In this document: positions 36,087 through 47,705 of the stretch, piece by piece
Position numbering within the stretch: the stretch's first letter is position 1
Layout: the number at the start of each line of letters is the position of its first letter
Assembly (NCBI GenBank): GCA_018697195.1
Contig: JAGMWU010000038.1
Location: 426,850-490,849, forward strand
From: Certhia americana
Taxonomy: Eukaryota > Chordata > Aves > Passeriformes > Certhiidae
Direction of reading: 5' to 3'
DNA: 64,000 nucleotides
Notes under the pieces: generated by a model
Seen by the model: only the letters and a program-made list of their open reading frames with translations
Told to the model about the DNA's origin: nothing
The model's database searches: none
Made by a program: the position numbers and the translations under genes

Positions 36087-36362
36087 TGACTTTGGACAAG
36101 GGCTGGAGTAACAGGACCAGGAGGGAACAGCTTTATGCTGACAGAAAGTAGGGTTATGTCAGATATTGGGAAGAATGTCCTCCCTCTGAGGGTGGTAAGG
36201 CCCTAACAGAGGTTGTTTAGGTTGCCCCATCCCTGGAAGTGCCAAAGGCCAGGTTGGAGCAACCTGGTCTAGTAGAAGGTATCCCTGACCATGGCAGTGG
36301 GTAGAACGAGACCATCTTTATGGTCCTTTCCAACCCAAACCATTCCGTGATTCCATGATCCC
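36087..36362 (+). mobile_element. CR1 LINE fragment, sense
   Basis: It runs from GACTTTGGACAAGGGCTGGA through GAGGGTGGTAAGGCCCTAAC and GGTTGCCCCATCCCTGGAAG to CCATTCCGTGATTCCATGAT, the CR1 3' terminus in forward orientation. It is about 275 bp, truncated and non-coding. Confidence 0.9.
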
Positions 36363-36556
36363 CTGCATCCCTTCAGCTGTGACATGGCCCTGGTCCTCCA
36401 GCCTTTGCTGCCCAAGCCAAGGTGCTGCCTCAGTTCTTTCTTTTATTTTTTTTTTCTTTAAATGCATAACCAATGCAGCTCATCCATATTTCCACCACCT
36501 TCTCCCTCCTGTTCTTGCGCTGAAGTCTATAATGCTGAAATTATAGCATCCCCCTC

Positions 36557-36570
36557 GTCACCATGGCAAC
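36557..36570. promoter_or_regulatory. X-box (RFX) site
   Basis: GTCACCATGGCAAC matches the X-box consensus closely, including the central AT between the arms. It stands in AT-rich, conserved-looking text (36520-36600). Confidence 0.4.
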
Positions 36571-38164
36571 GCTCAGGGATGTATTTAAAAAAAAAAAAAA
36601 TACCAGAAGCCCTCCAAGGATTATGACTTCAGTGAGGGATCAGGCTGGAGGGGAATCTGGGTCACGGCTGGAGCAGGCTTTTCTTCCAGCCTGTCTTCAG
36701 TAATTCCCCTTACAGCGCCCTGGGCCGCGTCAGGGCAGGGCAGAGCAGAGCTGCTGCTGGCACCCATGGGTGCCCTTGAGGGGGTCCAGCTGCTGTGGGA
36801 GGTGCTGCCTCCCTCTATATGAGATTGCTTATTGCCTGTGTACACTCTGGGAAAGAGCATTCTCTGCAAACTCAGTATTTCCACCCAAAACTGAGGTGTT
36901 TTAACCAAGCCTTTTTGATTCCCAAATGCGTGGTCCTTGCAGGAGTGCCAGAGCCTCGCTCCCCCTCTACCCCGCTTTGTGCAGTGCAAGCTTTCTCTCT
37001 CATCCCCCAAAATAAACAGGACTTTTTTTATATACATTTTTTTACTCCTCTTCTTCTTTTTATTTTTTTTTCCTCCCTTTTTCCACACCCCCAGAGCCGC
37101 TGTTGCTGGTGGCAGGGAGCCCAGACTCTGTAGGAACTCAGAAATGCTGCGAATCCAAGCCCTGGCTGCCCTCTCAGTTTTGCAATCCTTTGGAAAGGGG
37201 GAGAGAGAAGGAATAAAATGGGAGGGGATTTTTTTTTTCTTTATTAGAGATTTATAGACTTTCCCACCAGTAGGGACAAGGAGCTGGAGCCGAGCGGCCA
37301 ATTTCCTACAGTAAGTTTCCAACACTGCTCCTCTCTGGCCTCTGCAAAACCCTCTGCAGCCTTGCCTATGGTGGGTTGGGTTGGTTAAATATTTGGAAAA
37401 CCATCGGGAATGCTGGAGGGGGGGTTGGCAGAGTGAGGGGCTGCTGATGCAGGGGGTGGTGGTGCGGCTCAGTGGGCCAGCACCTCCCGTGGGCTATGTC
37501 ATGCTGAGGGCTGTGAAAAATCAGCTCAGGTGGTGTTTTCGAGCTGTTAAAACCTTTTTTCTACCTCCTTTTGGTTGCATGTGAACCATTTGACTTGGGC
37601 TTCGTGGTGGTGCCCTGACAGCCACTCATGGCTGCTGGTCCCTTCAGTTGGGGCACGTTCCCTGCCATCCTCATCCCCCTCAGCCATTTGGCCTCTCAAG
37701 GTTTGTGGTCGATTTATTTTTAGGTAATTGCAGTGTCCAGGCGCTGGAGAGGCCAGTTGGTACCACGCAGCCGGACAAGGGAGGGGTTTGTTGGCCAGTG
37801 TATTTTAAGCAGTTGGTTTCTTATAGGCGATGGCTTGTCCAGCTCCTTGCACTTGTGTGGAGGGGCCCAGCCAATGCCACAGTGGCTCCTGTCCCCACAG
37901 ATGCCACTTTATCTGTGTCTGGTGCTGGATGTGAGGCAAGGTGCAAGGGTTCAGCTCCTGGCCCTTCTCTGCACCCTCATGCAGGATCTGACCCTCTGCC
38001 AGTGCTCCTGCTGGAGGAAAAATCCTCCCTTAAGCTGTGCCTGGATGAGATCTGAGTGCTGGCAGCTCTCCTCCCAGTATCCAGTGATTAATGGGATTAA
38101 ATTGGTGCCCCTAGTGAGGTTTTTTTATTTTGCATCTGGTTTTCTCAAGACTTTTTAAGCGGGG

Positions 38165-38330
38165 GGAGGCCGGGGCCATGTCGCACTGAGATCTGATTAG
38201 ATAAGGGAGAGCTGCCTGTGAACAAAATTCCTACCGGATAATTATTTATACCTCCATGTGCGTCACTAATAAACATCTGGATCTGCTCCAAACATCTTCA
38301 TTTGATTTGTTTTGTAGTCTCTCAACAGGG
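38165..38330. promoter_or_regulatory. possible conserved non-coding element
   Basis: A patch with GATCTGATTAGATAAGGG, ATAATTATTTATACC and GCGTCACTAATAAAC is unlike the GC-rich text on both sides. It contains homeodomain, GATA and AP-1/CRE-like words close together. Conservation is inferred from texture only. Confidence 0.25.
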
Positions 38331-41300
38331 ATGTTTCTCAGCTCCTCACCTCCCTCTTGTTGTGTGGCTTTTGAGGACTTGGCTGAAATGAGGGGTGGGT
38401 TTGAGCAGTTGCCCCACTGCTCATCAGACGAGCCCATCCCCCAGCACCAGCCTTGCTTGCCCATTTCCCCCTGGGCATTAGCACTTTTGGGGCTGGTTTA
38501 GCAAAATCCACTCCTGGATTCCCATGATGGGGTGACAGTCATGTTGCCCTTTCTCAGGAGGAGAAAATTTGTGGTGTTGGTGGTTGCAGAAAAAAATACG
38601 GGTGGTCAAAACAAGCCAAAAAGCAACCCCAGATGTGTTGCCTTCTATTTTAAACATCCTCATTTGATTTGGGGGCGAACCAGACTCCTGACCTTCTGGA
38701 GCACGTGGGGCTGGAAGTCATGCCAAGCTCTCCCAGGCCAGGGCTGACTTCTTGCTCTGTTTGTGTAGAGCCAAGAAATTGCTATTAATAACTTTCCCTG
38801 AATGAGAGTTGAGTACCTGCTTCCCTGGGGCTCCTTGGAAGGCTCCGGCTCAGGCGGATAACATCAACAGTCATTATGAACGGGACTGAGAGCATCGGGC
38901 GCAGCTGGGATGCAGATGGGAAGGGACTGGTGTGGGAGGGGAGAGATGAAGGAAGCCTCTGGCTGGCTGTGAAATGCCTTGGGCAGGGCTTGCAGGCGCC
39001 ACGAACCATTTTTTGTGTGTTCCTCCGTCCTTTTTACAGCCCTGGCCCTTCTTTGCACGAATGCAATGCGAAAACCATCCTGAATCTCCGGAGCCAGCGG
39101 CGAATGCCAGCTCCATCCACGTTGGCTGTAATCTGCGTCTCACCTCTCCTGGGCTCTCAGGAAAAAAATAAATAAAAAAAAAAGTTTCAGTGCTGCACCC
39201 AGCCCTAATCTCTTTAAACTGTATTTCGCTAATCCTTCATTAGGATCTCATTGTGAGCTTGTTATCCCGTTAGGGCTGAGCCGTGTGCGGCGGCGCCCGT
39301 GGAGCCGGGTGGGAAGGGGCTGTGTTGACCCTGTTGAGGCCACGTGCTCCACCAGGATGTGCCGGCAGCACCAGCGAGGTGGGCTCAGCTCTGTGGGGAT
39401 GGGTGTCTGCGCTTCGTCCTGCTGCTGGGGTGGGGTGGGTGTTGGGGGAGTGCTGGGTGCTGGTGATATCGGGGTCTTTGGTGTGGGGAAGTTGTTTCTG
39501 TTTACCTTCCCCTCCATTCCTTGATGTGCCCATCAGGAGTGTTGGAGCTGGGGAGGGGGTGGTGTCATGTAGAAAGTGCTGGTTTTGGTTTGTACCAAGG
39601 CTTGGTCAGTCTTTGGAGCATTTCTGGGAGCACCTGTAGCACTGGGGCTGGGTGCCAAGGGCAGGGTTTTAGTCGAAATTATCCAGGAAGCTGGTGGGAA
39701 GTGATCCCAAGGGTCTCACCAGGAGCAGGGCAAACTCGGTGTGCACTGATTGCCATTCCCACTGCCACAGGAACGTTAGAAAAGGGCATCAGTTGGACCT
39801 GGCATGTGCAGGCAGATTCCTTCCTTTAGTGAGAGGTGCTGTCCCGCTGGGAGGCTGCACTAGTGCCCTGCTTGGTGCTGCCAGTGCCCTGTTCCTGGGG
39901 GCATAGCTGTGCCAGCACTCTGCAACACCCAGCCTTGGCACCCTCCCCTCCACAGAGGGACCTTCTGGGAGTGACTGCCAATGGCAACAGCTCTGCAGCA
40001 CCCAGAGGGCTGGGATACCTGCAAGCTGTGTTTCTGGAAGTTCTTGGAGGAGGAGAATAGCCCTGAACGAGGCTAAAGCCAGAGAAGTGGGAAGTCCACT
40101 CTGCTGGATAATGGAGTTGGATTGAGCTTTGCAGACTGATCCGTGAGAGTAGGGAGATGGTCTGCAGAGTCGATTTTTTTTTTTTTTTTTTCAGAAAGCA
40201 AAACAAAACCTGCGCGCCCACACATTCCCACATGCGCAGGCACACGCGGCAGCGAGCAGGCAGGGAAGGGATCTGCTGGCAGCCAGAGTCGAGACTCGAG
40301 TTAATTTGGTGGAAAATGAAAACCATTGCGGCAAGCGAGAAGGTTCCTGGCTTTTCTTTTTCCTTCCTCAAAGAAAACATTAGGTGGGATTTTTACCTTC
40401 CCCAGGTTTTTGTTTTGTGCAGAAACGTGGCTCTGAAGAGGAGCCTGGTGGTTAAAAGAGTTGCTGCCTGTTTTGTGCTTTCCTGCCCAGCCTCCTCCCT
40501 GTCGGAAGGTCTCGTGGGCACATGTGTCACCATGTCCTTGTCCACTTCTGCAGTGGGTCAGGGGAGGGAGGTGGCTCCTGTGACATTGCTCAGCAAGTGC
40601 CAATGAACTCGGCTCTAAGCCTGCACGTGGCTTTGCCCAAGAGCCTTGGCTGGAGTTTAAATTAGTGCACATTTATATGCCTCCAGGTTGGGGAGCATCT
40701 CTGCAGTTCGTGCTTTTGGGCAGTGCTGGGGCACAAGGGCACAGTAAGGGGGTTGTGACATCGTTCACCTTTGGAAGATGGCATCTCTGCTGGGAACCCA
40801 AGGTGCTCGGATTATGGGTGTAGGACTGACAGACTCTGGTTCTTGCCATGGCTGGTTCTGTACTGATGCTCGACCTGTGCAGGGGCAGCGGGGGTCCCAG
40901 TCCTCCTGAGGAGCTTTCCCTCTGCACCAGAGCATTTTGGAATTGTGAAGTATTGTGCAATGAGATTTATGCTGGCTTTCATCTTTCCAGAAAATGACAG
41001 TAGTGAAGTCCAGGAGGACTGGATTGCTGGGATTTGCCCTCCTTCTCTGGGTTTTGTAGCCCTTTGGGGTGCTCCCATTGGGGGCTTGGCTGTGGCCGTG
41101 CTGCCCTGCTCCCTGTGGCTGGGAAGGTAGAGCTTTTCCAAATGCCTCTCTCCCCTTTTCCTGTGCCTATAATTAGCCCTGGCTCCCCGCCACCATATAC
41201 TGTACGATCCTGGAAAGAGGTCATGGCTTTGCTGAAATTCTTGGGAACAGAGCTGCCTTTGCAGCTGGGAAAGCAGCACAATTTGCAAGCAGATAAGAAA

Positions 41301-41654
41301 TAGGGCAAATGCAACTCTGTTCCCTGCTGTAATTTATGGGCTCTGGGGATGGCATCCAACGGCCTCCTCCCTCCTCTGGCTCTCCACAGGCTTGGGAGAG
41401 TCTGGGTTGGTGAAGAGGTTCCCAGCTCTGGTGTGCTGCCCAGTGGTGGCAGGTGAGGAAGATCTTCTCACCATCCAGTCTTCTGATCCAGTCTTCTCCT
41501 GGACTGATGGGTCTGGTTTTCCCCTTCTGCTGGATCCTGCTGAGGTCTTGCCCAAGGCTAGAGAAGGAAACAAACCCATTTTTGAGTGTGCATGGTCCTT
41601 TTCACTTCTAAAACTTCTCGTATTTATGAACTTCCCTAGAATGGATCGTCCCTT

Positions 41655-41735
41655 GCAGCAGGAAAAGGATCATCTTGATCACCTTAAAGGTCTTTTCCAA
41701 CTGAAATGATTCTGTAATTCTCTGATTACAAGATC
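41655..41735 (+). mobile_element. CR1 3' tail fragment, copy 1
   Basis: CATCTTGATCACCTTAAAGG is followed by TCTTTTCCAACTGAAATGAT and TCTGTAATTCTCTGATTA, the sense 3' terminus of a CR1. About 80 bp are left. It has a counterpart in copy 2. Confidence 0.7.
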
Positions 41736-42220
41736 TCTGGGCAGGCGAGGAATAGGACTTAGCTTTTCTCCCAAGGAGGGCAAAGCCCACAGAAGCAGAA
41801 AGGTCTGCAGGGGCTGTAGAGGGTTTTCCCACCTCCAAACCCTCCTGTGCAAACTGGTGAAAAACTCAAAGTGAAAAGAGTATTTTGAAAACAGAAAACT
41901 CCCCTCTTCAGAAAAGAGAGGCAGAAACACAGCAAAATCCCCTGTTCAGAAGTTTCCCAAAGTTTTGCTATTGTTTCTCTGCCTCTGTGCAGTCATTCTG
42001 AGAAAAACTCAGGATAAATCCACCCAAAAAGGACAGGATTGGAGAGCAAGGACTTGAATTTCCATTCCAGCCAGGATTCCACACGTGCTGTGTCCCCCTG
42101 GCAGCATCCTGCTGCTGAGCCGATCGTCCCTTTACAAAGGAGAGATTAGCTAAAAAAATCACGAGATTAAAAAGCAAAACACTTTCCATTTGTTGTAATT
42201 GGCTTCTGGGCCAGTGAGCT

Positions 42221-42680
42221 CCTTCCCTTCCCTTCGCCTTCCCTTCCCTTCCCTTCCCTTCCCTTCCCTTCCCTTCCCTTCCCCTTCCGCTTCCCTTCCC
42301 TCCCTTCCTTCCCTCCCTTCCCCTTCCCTTCCCTTCCCGCCCTTCCCTTCCCCTCCCTTCCCTTCCTCCCCTTCCCTTCCTTCCCTCCCTTCCCTTCCCT
42401 TCACCTTCCCTTCCCTTCCTTCCCTTCCCTTCCTTCCCTTGCCCTTCCCGCCCTTCCTTCTCCTTCCCTTCCCTCCCTTCCTTCCCTTCCCTTACCCTTC
42501 CTTCCCTTCCCTTCCCTTCCCTTCCCTCCCTTCCCTTTTCCCTTCCCTTCCCTTCCTTCCCGTATCCCTATTCCTTTCCTTCCCTTCCCTTCCCTTCCTT
42601 CCCTTCCTTCCCTTCCCTTCCCTTCCCTTCCTTCCCTTCCCTCACCTTCCCATTCCCTTCCCTTCCCCTGGCCCTTCCCC
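42221..42680. repeat. (TTCCC)n polypyrimidine tract, copy 1
   Basis: About 460 bp of almost pure TTCCC/CTTCC units with single-base slips. The plus strand is pyrimidine only over long runs, so it could adopt triplex (H-DNA) structure. Such tracts commonly break assemblies. The open frames through it (Pro-Ser-Phe or Gly-Arg-Glu-Lys repeats) are artefacts of the repeat. Confidence 0.97.
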
Positions 42681-45318
42681 TGAATTCTTGTGTTTTCGTG
42701 ACCTGTAAGGGTTTTCTGAGTGACAGAATGCTTGGTGAGGATGCTGAGTCTGTGAGGCTCTGCTGGGTCCCTTTGACAGCACTACGAGTTTTTGCCCTGG
42801 TGATTTCAAGACTTGATATAAACTCCTTTTTTTTGGCATTGTGTTGTGTTGCCAGTATGTTCAAGACTGGGAGTAGCGTTTCGATTTGGGACTTTGTCGC
42901 GGTATCACTTGCTGTGGTCTCTGTTAGAGAGAGTGATTCTTGTCCTGGCCATGGATGTTTTCGTTGACCCACACGGACCGATTTTTTTTTTGGGGAGCAC
43001 TGGACAGTCTCCTATGGATTCTGTGCTGTTTCAGTGACTGATAGACCCAAATTATGCAGGAAATCACTATTTTTTCTTTCATAGGTGCCCTATGATCCGC
43101 CTCTTCTGCTTCCCCCATGCAACAGTGTACGTGGGGCTGGTGGTGTAGTGTAGTTCGCTGACGCTTGCACCGTAATGTGCGAATGTTTCTCTGCACTCAC
43201 TGGGAGAAATAATATTTAATCTTTTTTGTGTTGTTGCTTGTTTTTTGCTTGTTTGGTTTTTTTTTAATAGTGGTTCTGCAGTTTTGGGGAGTCCCTGCTC
43301 CCACAGAGATTTGCCTGATGCAAAGAACTGGGGCTTGAACGGGAGGAGATGTGGGTCACCCCAAGATGATTTTATCTCTGGCTCGGTGTTTTCCTCCTGC
43401 TGTTTTCAGAGGCAGCTGGTGGCAAAACCTTGCTCCATCAGGATTGACACCTGCTTTCTGATGCAAACCCGCCTTTGCGTGCCATGAATTAGCCATTTGT
43501 TGAGCCATGGGACTCAGAGTTTGTGTGAAGTGGTCAGGGTATCACCTTGGCTGATGGGTTGAACACCCTTGTGTTTTGCATTCCCAATGCCAGCAGCCCT
43601 GGCTCTGGCTCAGATCGTGTCTGTGCCACGATGTATTTTCCAGCCACTTGCAGAGGTTTGTCTGACAGTGCTGCTGTCGTTCTGACACGTGCCTGGGCTG
43701 GGTGCTTGGTCAGGGTAGAAGGTGGTGTGTGTGAACCAGGTGTGCTTGGCTGCATCAGCCCTGGCCTGTGGTTGAGCTCCACTCTGTAGACAGCCTGGTA
43801 GAGGCTGTAGCACAACCCAGAGTTAAGTGTAGAGTCTCGCCAGGTGCTTGTGTTTGACCATCGGAGCCCCTTCTTCATCCCCCCCACAGTGGAGCTCTCT
43901 TCTCCTTGTTTGCAAGTGCCCCTTAACAAACAGGTTTAAAAAAGGCTCTTAGCTTTCCAAATGGGCTGCAGGCTGGCTGCCGCATCTGTCCCCGTTCCCT
44001 GGAGTGGGTTGTGGGATTAGCAAGCAAGGATACTCAACAGGTGGAAGCTGTTGCCTAGTCCTCTACCTCACATTTTCCCCTCCTCCTTTTTGCCTTTGTC
44101 AGTGGTGTTGGAAGAGATTTTGTAGGATCATCTGACAGCCACAGCTTGGAAAGCCCTCTGCCAGCCCTGCCATCATCACCCAATTGCTGCCTGAGAGGTG
44201 CCTTAGCACCTGATGACCAATTTGTCAGAGTCAAGGAGATGTGGATGGCCTGGAAGTTTTTGTACATGGTGATCATGTTTGTTTTGGTTTCACCATGGGG
44301 AAGAGGCCAGGCCGAGTGACTGGTGGCTGGCCTGAGCCACCTGCTTGAGGCTGTGGCAAGGAAGATGGGGGGGGGTCCCCATGATTGGCAGTTCTGACTC
44401 AGAGTGATGGCAGAGCAAGGCTGTGAGGGCCCGGGCTTTGCTCTCAGTGATGAGCCTCCCCCACCTGGCTCGGCACTGCTGTTGGGCCCCACCTCACCCA
44501 CTGGCCTGGAGTTTGGAACTGTCCTGGCAAGCCAGAGCTGGGGCTGAGCTGGCCTCGACACAGCATGGGTGTAGACCCAGAGAAGCCTTGTTCCCAGGCT
44601 CTGGATGGAGAAATGCTGTACTATCTGCCTGAGGCTAAGTCCCATGGTCTTTCCACATTGGAGACTAGGCCCAAGTGCAGGATTCCTTCCTGTACCGCTG
44701 TGAGTGCATGTAGGAGCTGGCACCCCTTGCCCAGGCGTGCTCCCGTGTGCTTTGCCACAATCTAGGAGCATTCATCACCACGGCAGCCTCTGTTGCCTTC
44801 TGTGAGCCGTTGCACATGGATCCCACATCTCCGTGCTGCAAACATGTGACCCAGCCTGTGACCAGAGCCATTGGTGGTGCAGGCTGGTGCTGATGTTACT
44901 GTACAGTTTGGTGCTGGGATGAGATTGTGGGTGGGATCCTTCTGACATCACCCCTCTGCTCCTGTGGTTGCCCTGCCGGGCCTCCCAGACATGCTGCCCT
45001 CCGGGGACAGTGTCAGCTCTTCGACTGTGTGTTTGAAGGAACACACCTCTGTGTGAGTTTTCTCCGCTCTGTTGTGTAACCATGTGCGGTTGTGTTGGTC
45101 AGTGGGCCAGGGAGTGTCAGATAGAAATTGCTGGTGTAATTTCAGCATGTGTGCGGTGGGATTTCCCTCGCCCCTTGCCTCAAGGTGAGCGTTTGTGTGG
45201 ATGTAACGTGGATTGCACTGATTGCGTGGATGGCTGTCTGAGCATGGCGAGGATCTGTTCCACACTCTGTTGAACGAATGGAGAGCATGGCCCTGAAGAC
45301 AGGTGAGGAATTGGATCC

Positions 45319-45360
45319 AAGTGAATAAGCATATGGATTTTTTCCCACCGTCTTTCTCCC
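45319..45360. other. 42-bp segment present only in copy 1
   Basis: After TTGGATCC, copy 1 has 42 extra bases before ATGGCCTCTGTGGAG. Copy 2 joins the two directly (near 54223). It is the largest simple difference I saw between the copies outside the repeats. It could be an allelic indel or a deletion in a raw read. Confidence 0.7.
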
Positions 45361-47101
45361 ATGGCCTCTGTGGAGATGCAGCAGCAGACAGGAGACGTTC
45401 TTGGGGCATCAGAAGGAGAGGTTGTTGGGGCAATCAGAAAGGCTTGTGGGTAGTGTGGGGGGGTGGCAAAACACATGATGTGCCATCTCTCTTTTAACCT
45501 CTGCCTTGGCAATGCCAGCAGGAGCTGACCTGCAGATCTTGGAACATCTGTCACTGCTTCTCGTGAGTCTCCTGCTCCCCTGAGCAGCAGCACTGTTCTC
45601 ATTGTGCTCCAGAGAATGTATGGGTGTGTGAGCAGGTGGGGGCACCTGCAGCCCTCTCTGGCCCCCTCTAGAATGGTTTGAGTGCACGATCCACTGTCCC
45701 AGGCTGCCATGAAGTTGGGATAAAATTAGTTCAGGAAGTGAGTGCAGCTGGGCTGGCTCCACTTGGCTGTGGCAAGTCTCCTGATGTGGCCCATTGTGAT
45801 CTGAACCTGGAACCGGGACCGACCTGGCATTACCCAGCGCGAGAACCACTTCTGTCCCCATCAGGAAGGTAAACCAGTGCGCATATGGTCCCAGGCTGGT
45901 TCCAGCGGTTGGCAAACGTGGCCTGAAGTATTGTACTAGTCACTGGGTGAGGGCAAACTACACTGGTGCTTGGGTACACAGTGGCACCCAGCAACTCTGT
46001 ATCCCTGTGCTCTCATGGGAGCCCCCATGAATTTCCTTGGGTTTCTGGGGTCAGTTTTGAGGTCTTCTTGTGCTGGGCTTGTGTCAGCACGTTGGACACG
46101 GAGTGGGAGTGAGTGTCTTGGCTCAGGGGAGGAAATTTGGGGTTGGGATGCTTGTGTGTTCCGCTGCTATGGTTCTGTGCTTCAGTTTCTGTACGCTACG
46201 ACAGGTGTGGTGCGGTGTGCTGCGTGATGCGCGACTCCGTGCAGGCAGTCATAGTCCTTCTGGAGCAGCACATTCCCAGTGGACTGGGATTGCACTGTCC
46301 TGCACAATGTCAGCCGGGGCTGCTCAGAGCTCATGGAGCGGGACATGGCCAGCTGGAGCCTGCCCGAGTGTGGGTGCCTGCATGTCCTGGACATTGTGTT
46401 TTCTACTCCACAGATTGTGCTGGGGGAATAGGAGATGGGTGGCCACGAAGCTGTGCAGATGATGCAGAAGCAAATAGGGGTGCTTTGAGCCAGAGGCAAA
46501 ACCCTTGTCTGCCTCTCGTCCTATGCTTCCCCTGGCACCTTCCTTGGGTCATGTGTGGTGGTGCTGGACTTTGCTCTGAAAGCGTCTGGTACCCAGCCCT
46601 CCTACACCTCCAGCGCCGCCCCCCATCGTCATACAGTGGAGTGTTTTCATTTCTGCATCTCGGCTGCCCAGGGGAACTTCAGCCAGCTCAGTAGTGAAAC
46701 TCCGTGGCTCCCACGGTTTGCCACTTGTGCCGCCGCACCACTGACAACGCCCCTCATGCCCCTATGTCCTGGCAGGACCAGCACCACTGTTGCAACACTT
46801 TCAACAGCGCCAGCTGTGCCACTCAACTGCTGTGAGCTTTCCCTGGAGCGCCTGGCTCGCAAGCATGGAAGGTGCTGCCAGCTGCCCTGCCCAATCATGG
46901 GCTGACTTGGTCCCATGCCTGGGACCCTTCTGAGTGCAACATCTCTGCAAGTGACCTGGTGGAGCAGGGGTGTAAGGAATTGTGACTCCTACCCTGCGTT
47001 GATCTGGGTACTTCACCCCACCCATGTGGGGTTTGGAGGGACTCCAGTGGTGGTGGTCACACTCTGCGTTTTGCCCTTTGAGAAACAAGGAACTCGGGGG
47101 T

Positions 47102-47421
47102 NNNNNNNNNNNNNNNNNNNNNNNNNNNNNNNNNNNNNNNNNNNNNNNNNNNNNNNNNNNNNNNNNNNNNNNNNNNNNNNNNNNNNNNNNNNNNNNNNNN
47201 NNNNNNNNNNNNNNNNNNNNNNNNNNNNNNNNNNNNNNNNNNNNNNNNNNNNNNNNNNNNNNNNNNNNNNNNNNNNNNNNNNNNNNNNNNNNNNNNNNNN
47301 NNNNNNNNNNNNNNNNNNNNNNNNNNNNNNNNNNNNNNNNNNNNNNNNNNNNNNNNNNNNNNNNNNNNNNNNNNNNNNNNNNNNNNNNNNNNNNNNNNNN
47401 NNNNNNNNNNNNNNNNNNNNN
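47102..47421. other. assembly gap, 320 N
   Basis: Undetermined bases stand exactly between the two copies of the duplicated segment. Confidence 0.99.
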
Positions 47422-47681
47422 GAGGACTTGCTGAAATGAGGGGTGGGTTGAGCATTGCCCCACTGCCTCATCACGAGCCCTCCCCCATCACCACCTTGCT
47501 TGCCCATTTCCCACTGGGCATTAGCCTTTTGGGGCGTTTAGCAAAATCCACTCCTGTATTTCCCTGATGGGGTGACAGTCAGGTTGCCCTTTCCTCAGGA
47601 GGAGAAAATTTTTGGTGTTGGTGGTTGCAGAAAAAAAATATGGGTGGCAAAACAAGCCAAAAAGCAACGCCCAGATGTTTG

Positions 47682-47705
47682 CCCCCCCCCCCCCCCACCC
47701 CCCCC
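47682..47705. repeat. poly-C run only in copy 2
   Basis: Sixteen C, one A and eight C residues stand where copy 1 (near 38636) has a simple TTGCC. This is probably a sequencing or gap-filling artefact. Confidence 0.75.

Larger units (their letters stand above)
26190..38372. other. unique, intron-like DNA
   Basis: No coding exon with a recognisable product. If the CpG island at 25.2 kb drives MEF2D this is its first intron. It carries two CR1 fragments, a TATATAAAAG element at 30032, a MEF2 site at 31373, an octamer at 34525, an X-box at 36557 and several T-rich tracts (31400-31560, 37020-37085). Open frames are short and overlap on both strands. Confidence 0.45.
38373..47080 (+). repeat. direct duplication, copy 1 (~8.7 kb)
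   Basis: Collinear with 47422-55897: GAGGACTTGGCTGAAATGAG at 38373 matches GAGGACTTGCTGAAATGAGG at 47422. The match continues through many landmarks (GCACGTGGGGCTGGAAGTCA, the TTCCC tract, GGTGGTCACACTCTGCGT) to about 47080. The first ~3.8 kb reads as clean sequence. The part after the TTCCC tract is more ragged than copy 2 near its end, and the last ~20 bases before the N run no longer match. No exon is recognised in it. Confidence 0.9.

Noticed and set aside
42159..42708. Long Pro-Ser-Phe and Gly-Arg-Glu-Lys repeat frames (also 51161-51760)
   Set aside because: They are readings of the TTCCC tract on either strand. A five-base repeat without stops is open in every frame.
46801..47507. Open frames across the N gap
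   Set aside because: Most of their residues are undetermined, so they are products of the gap and not genes.
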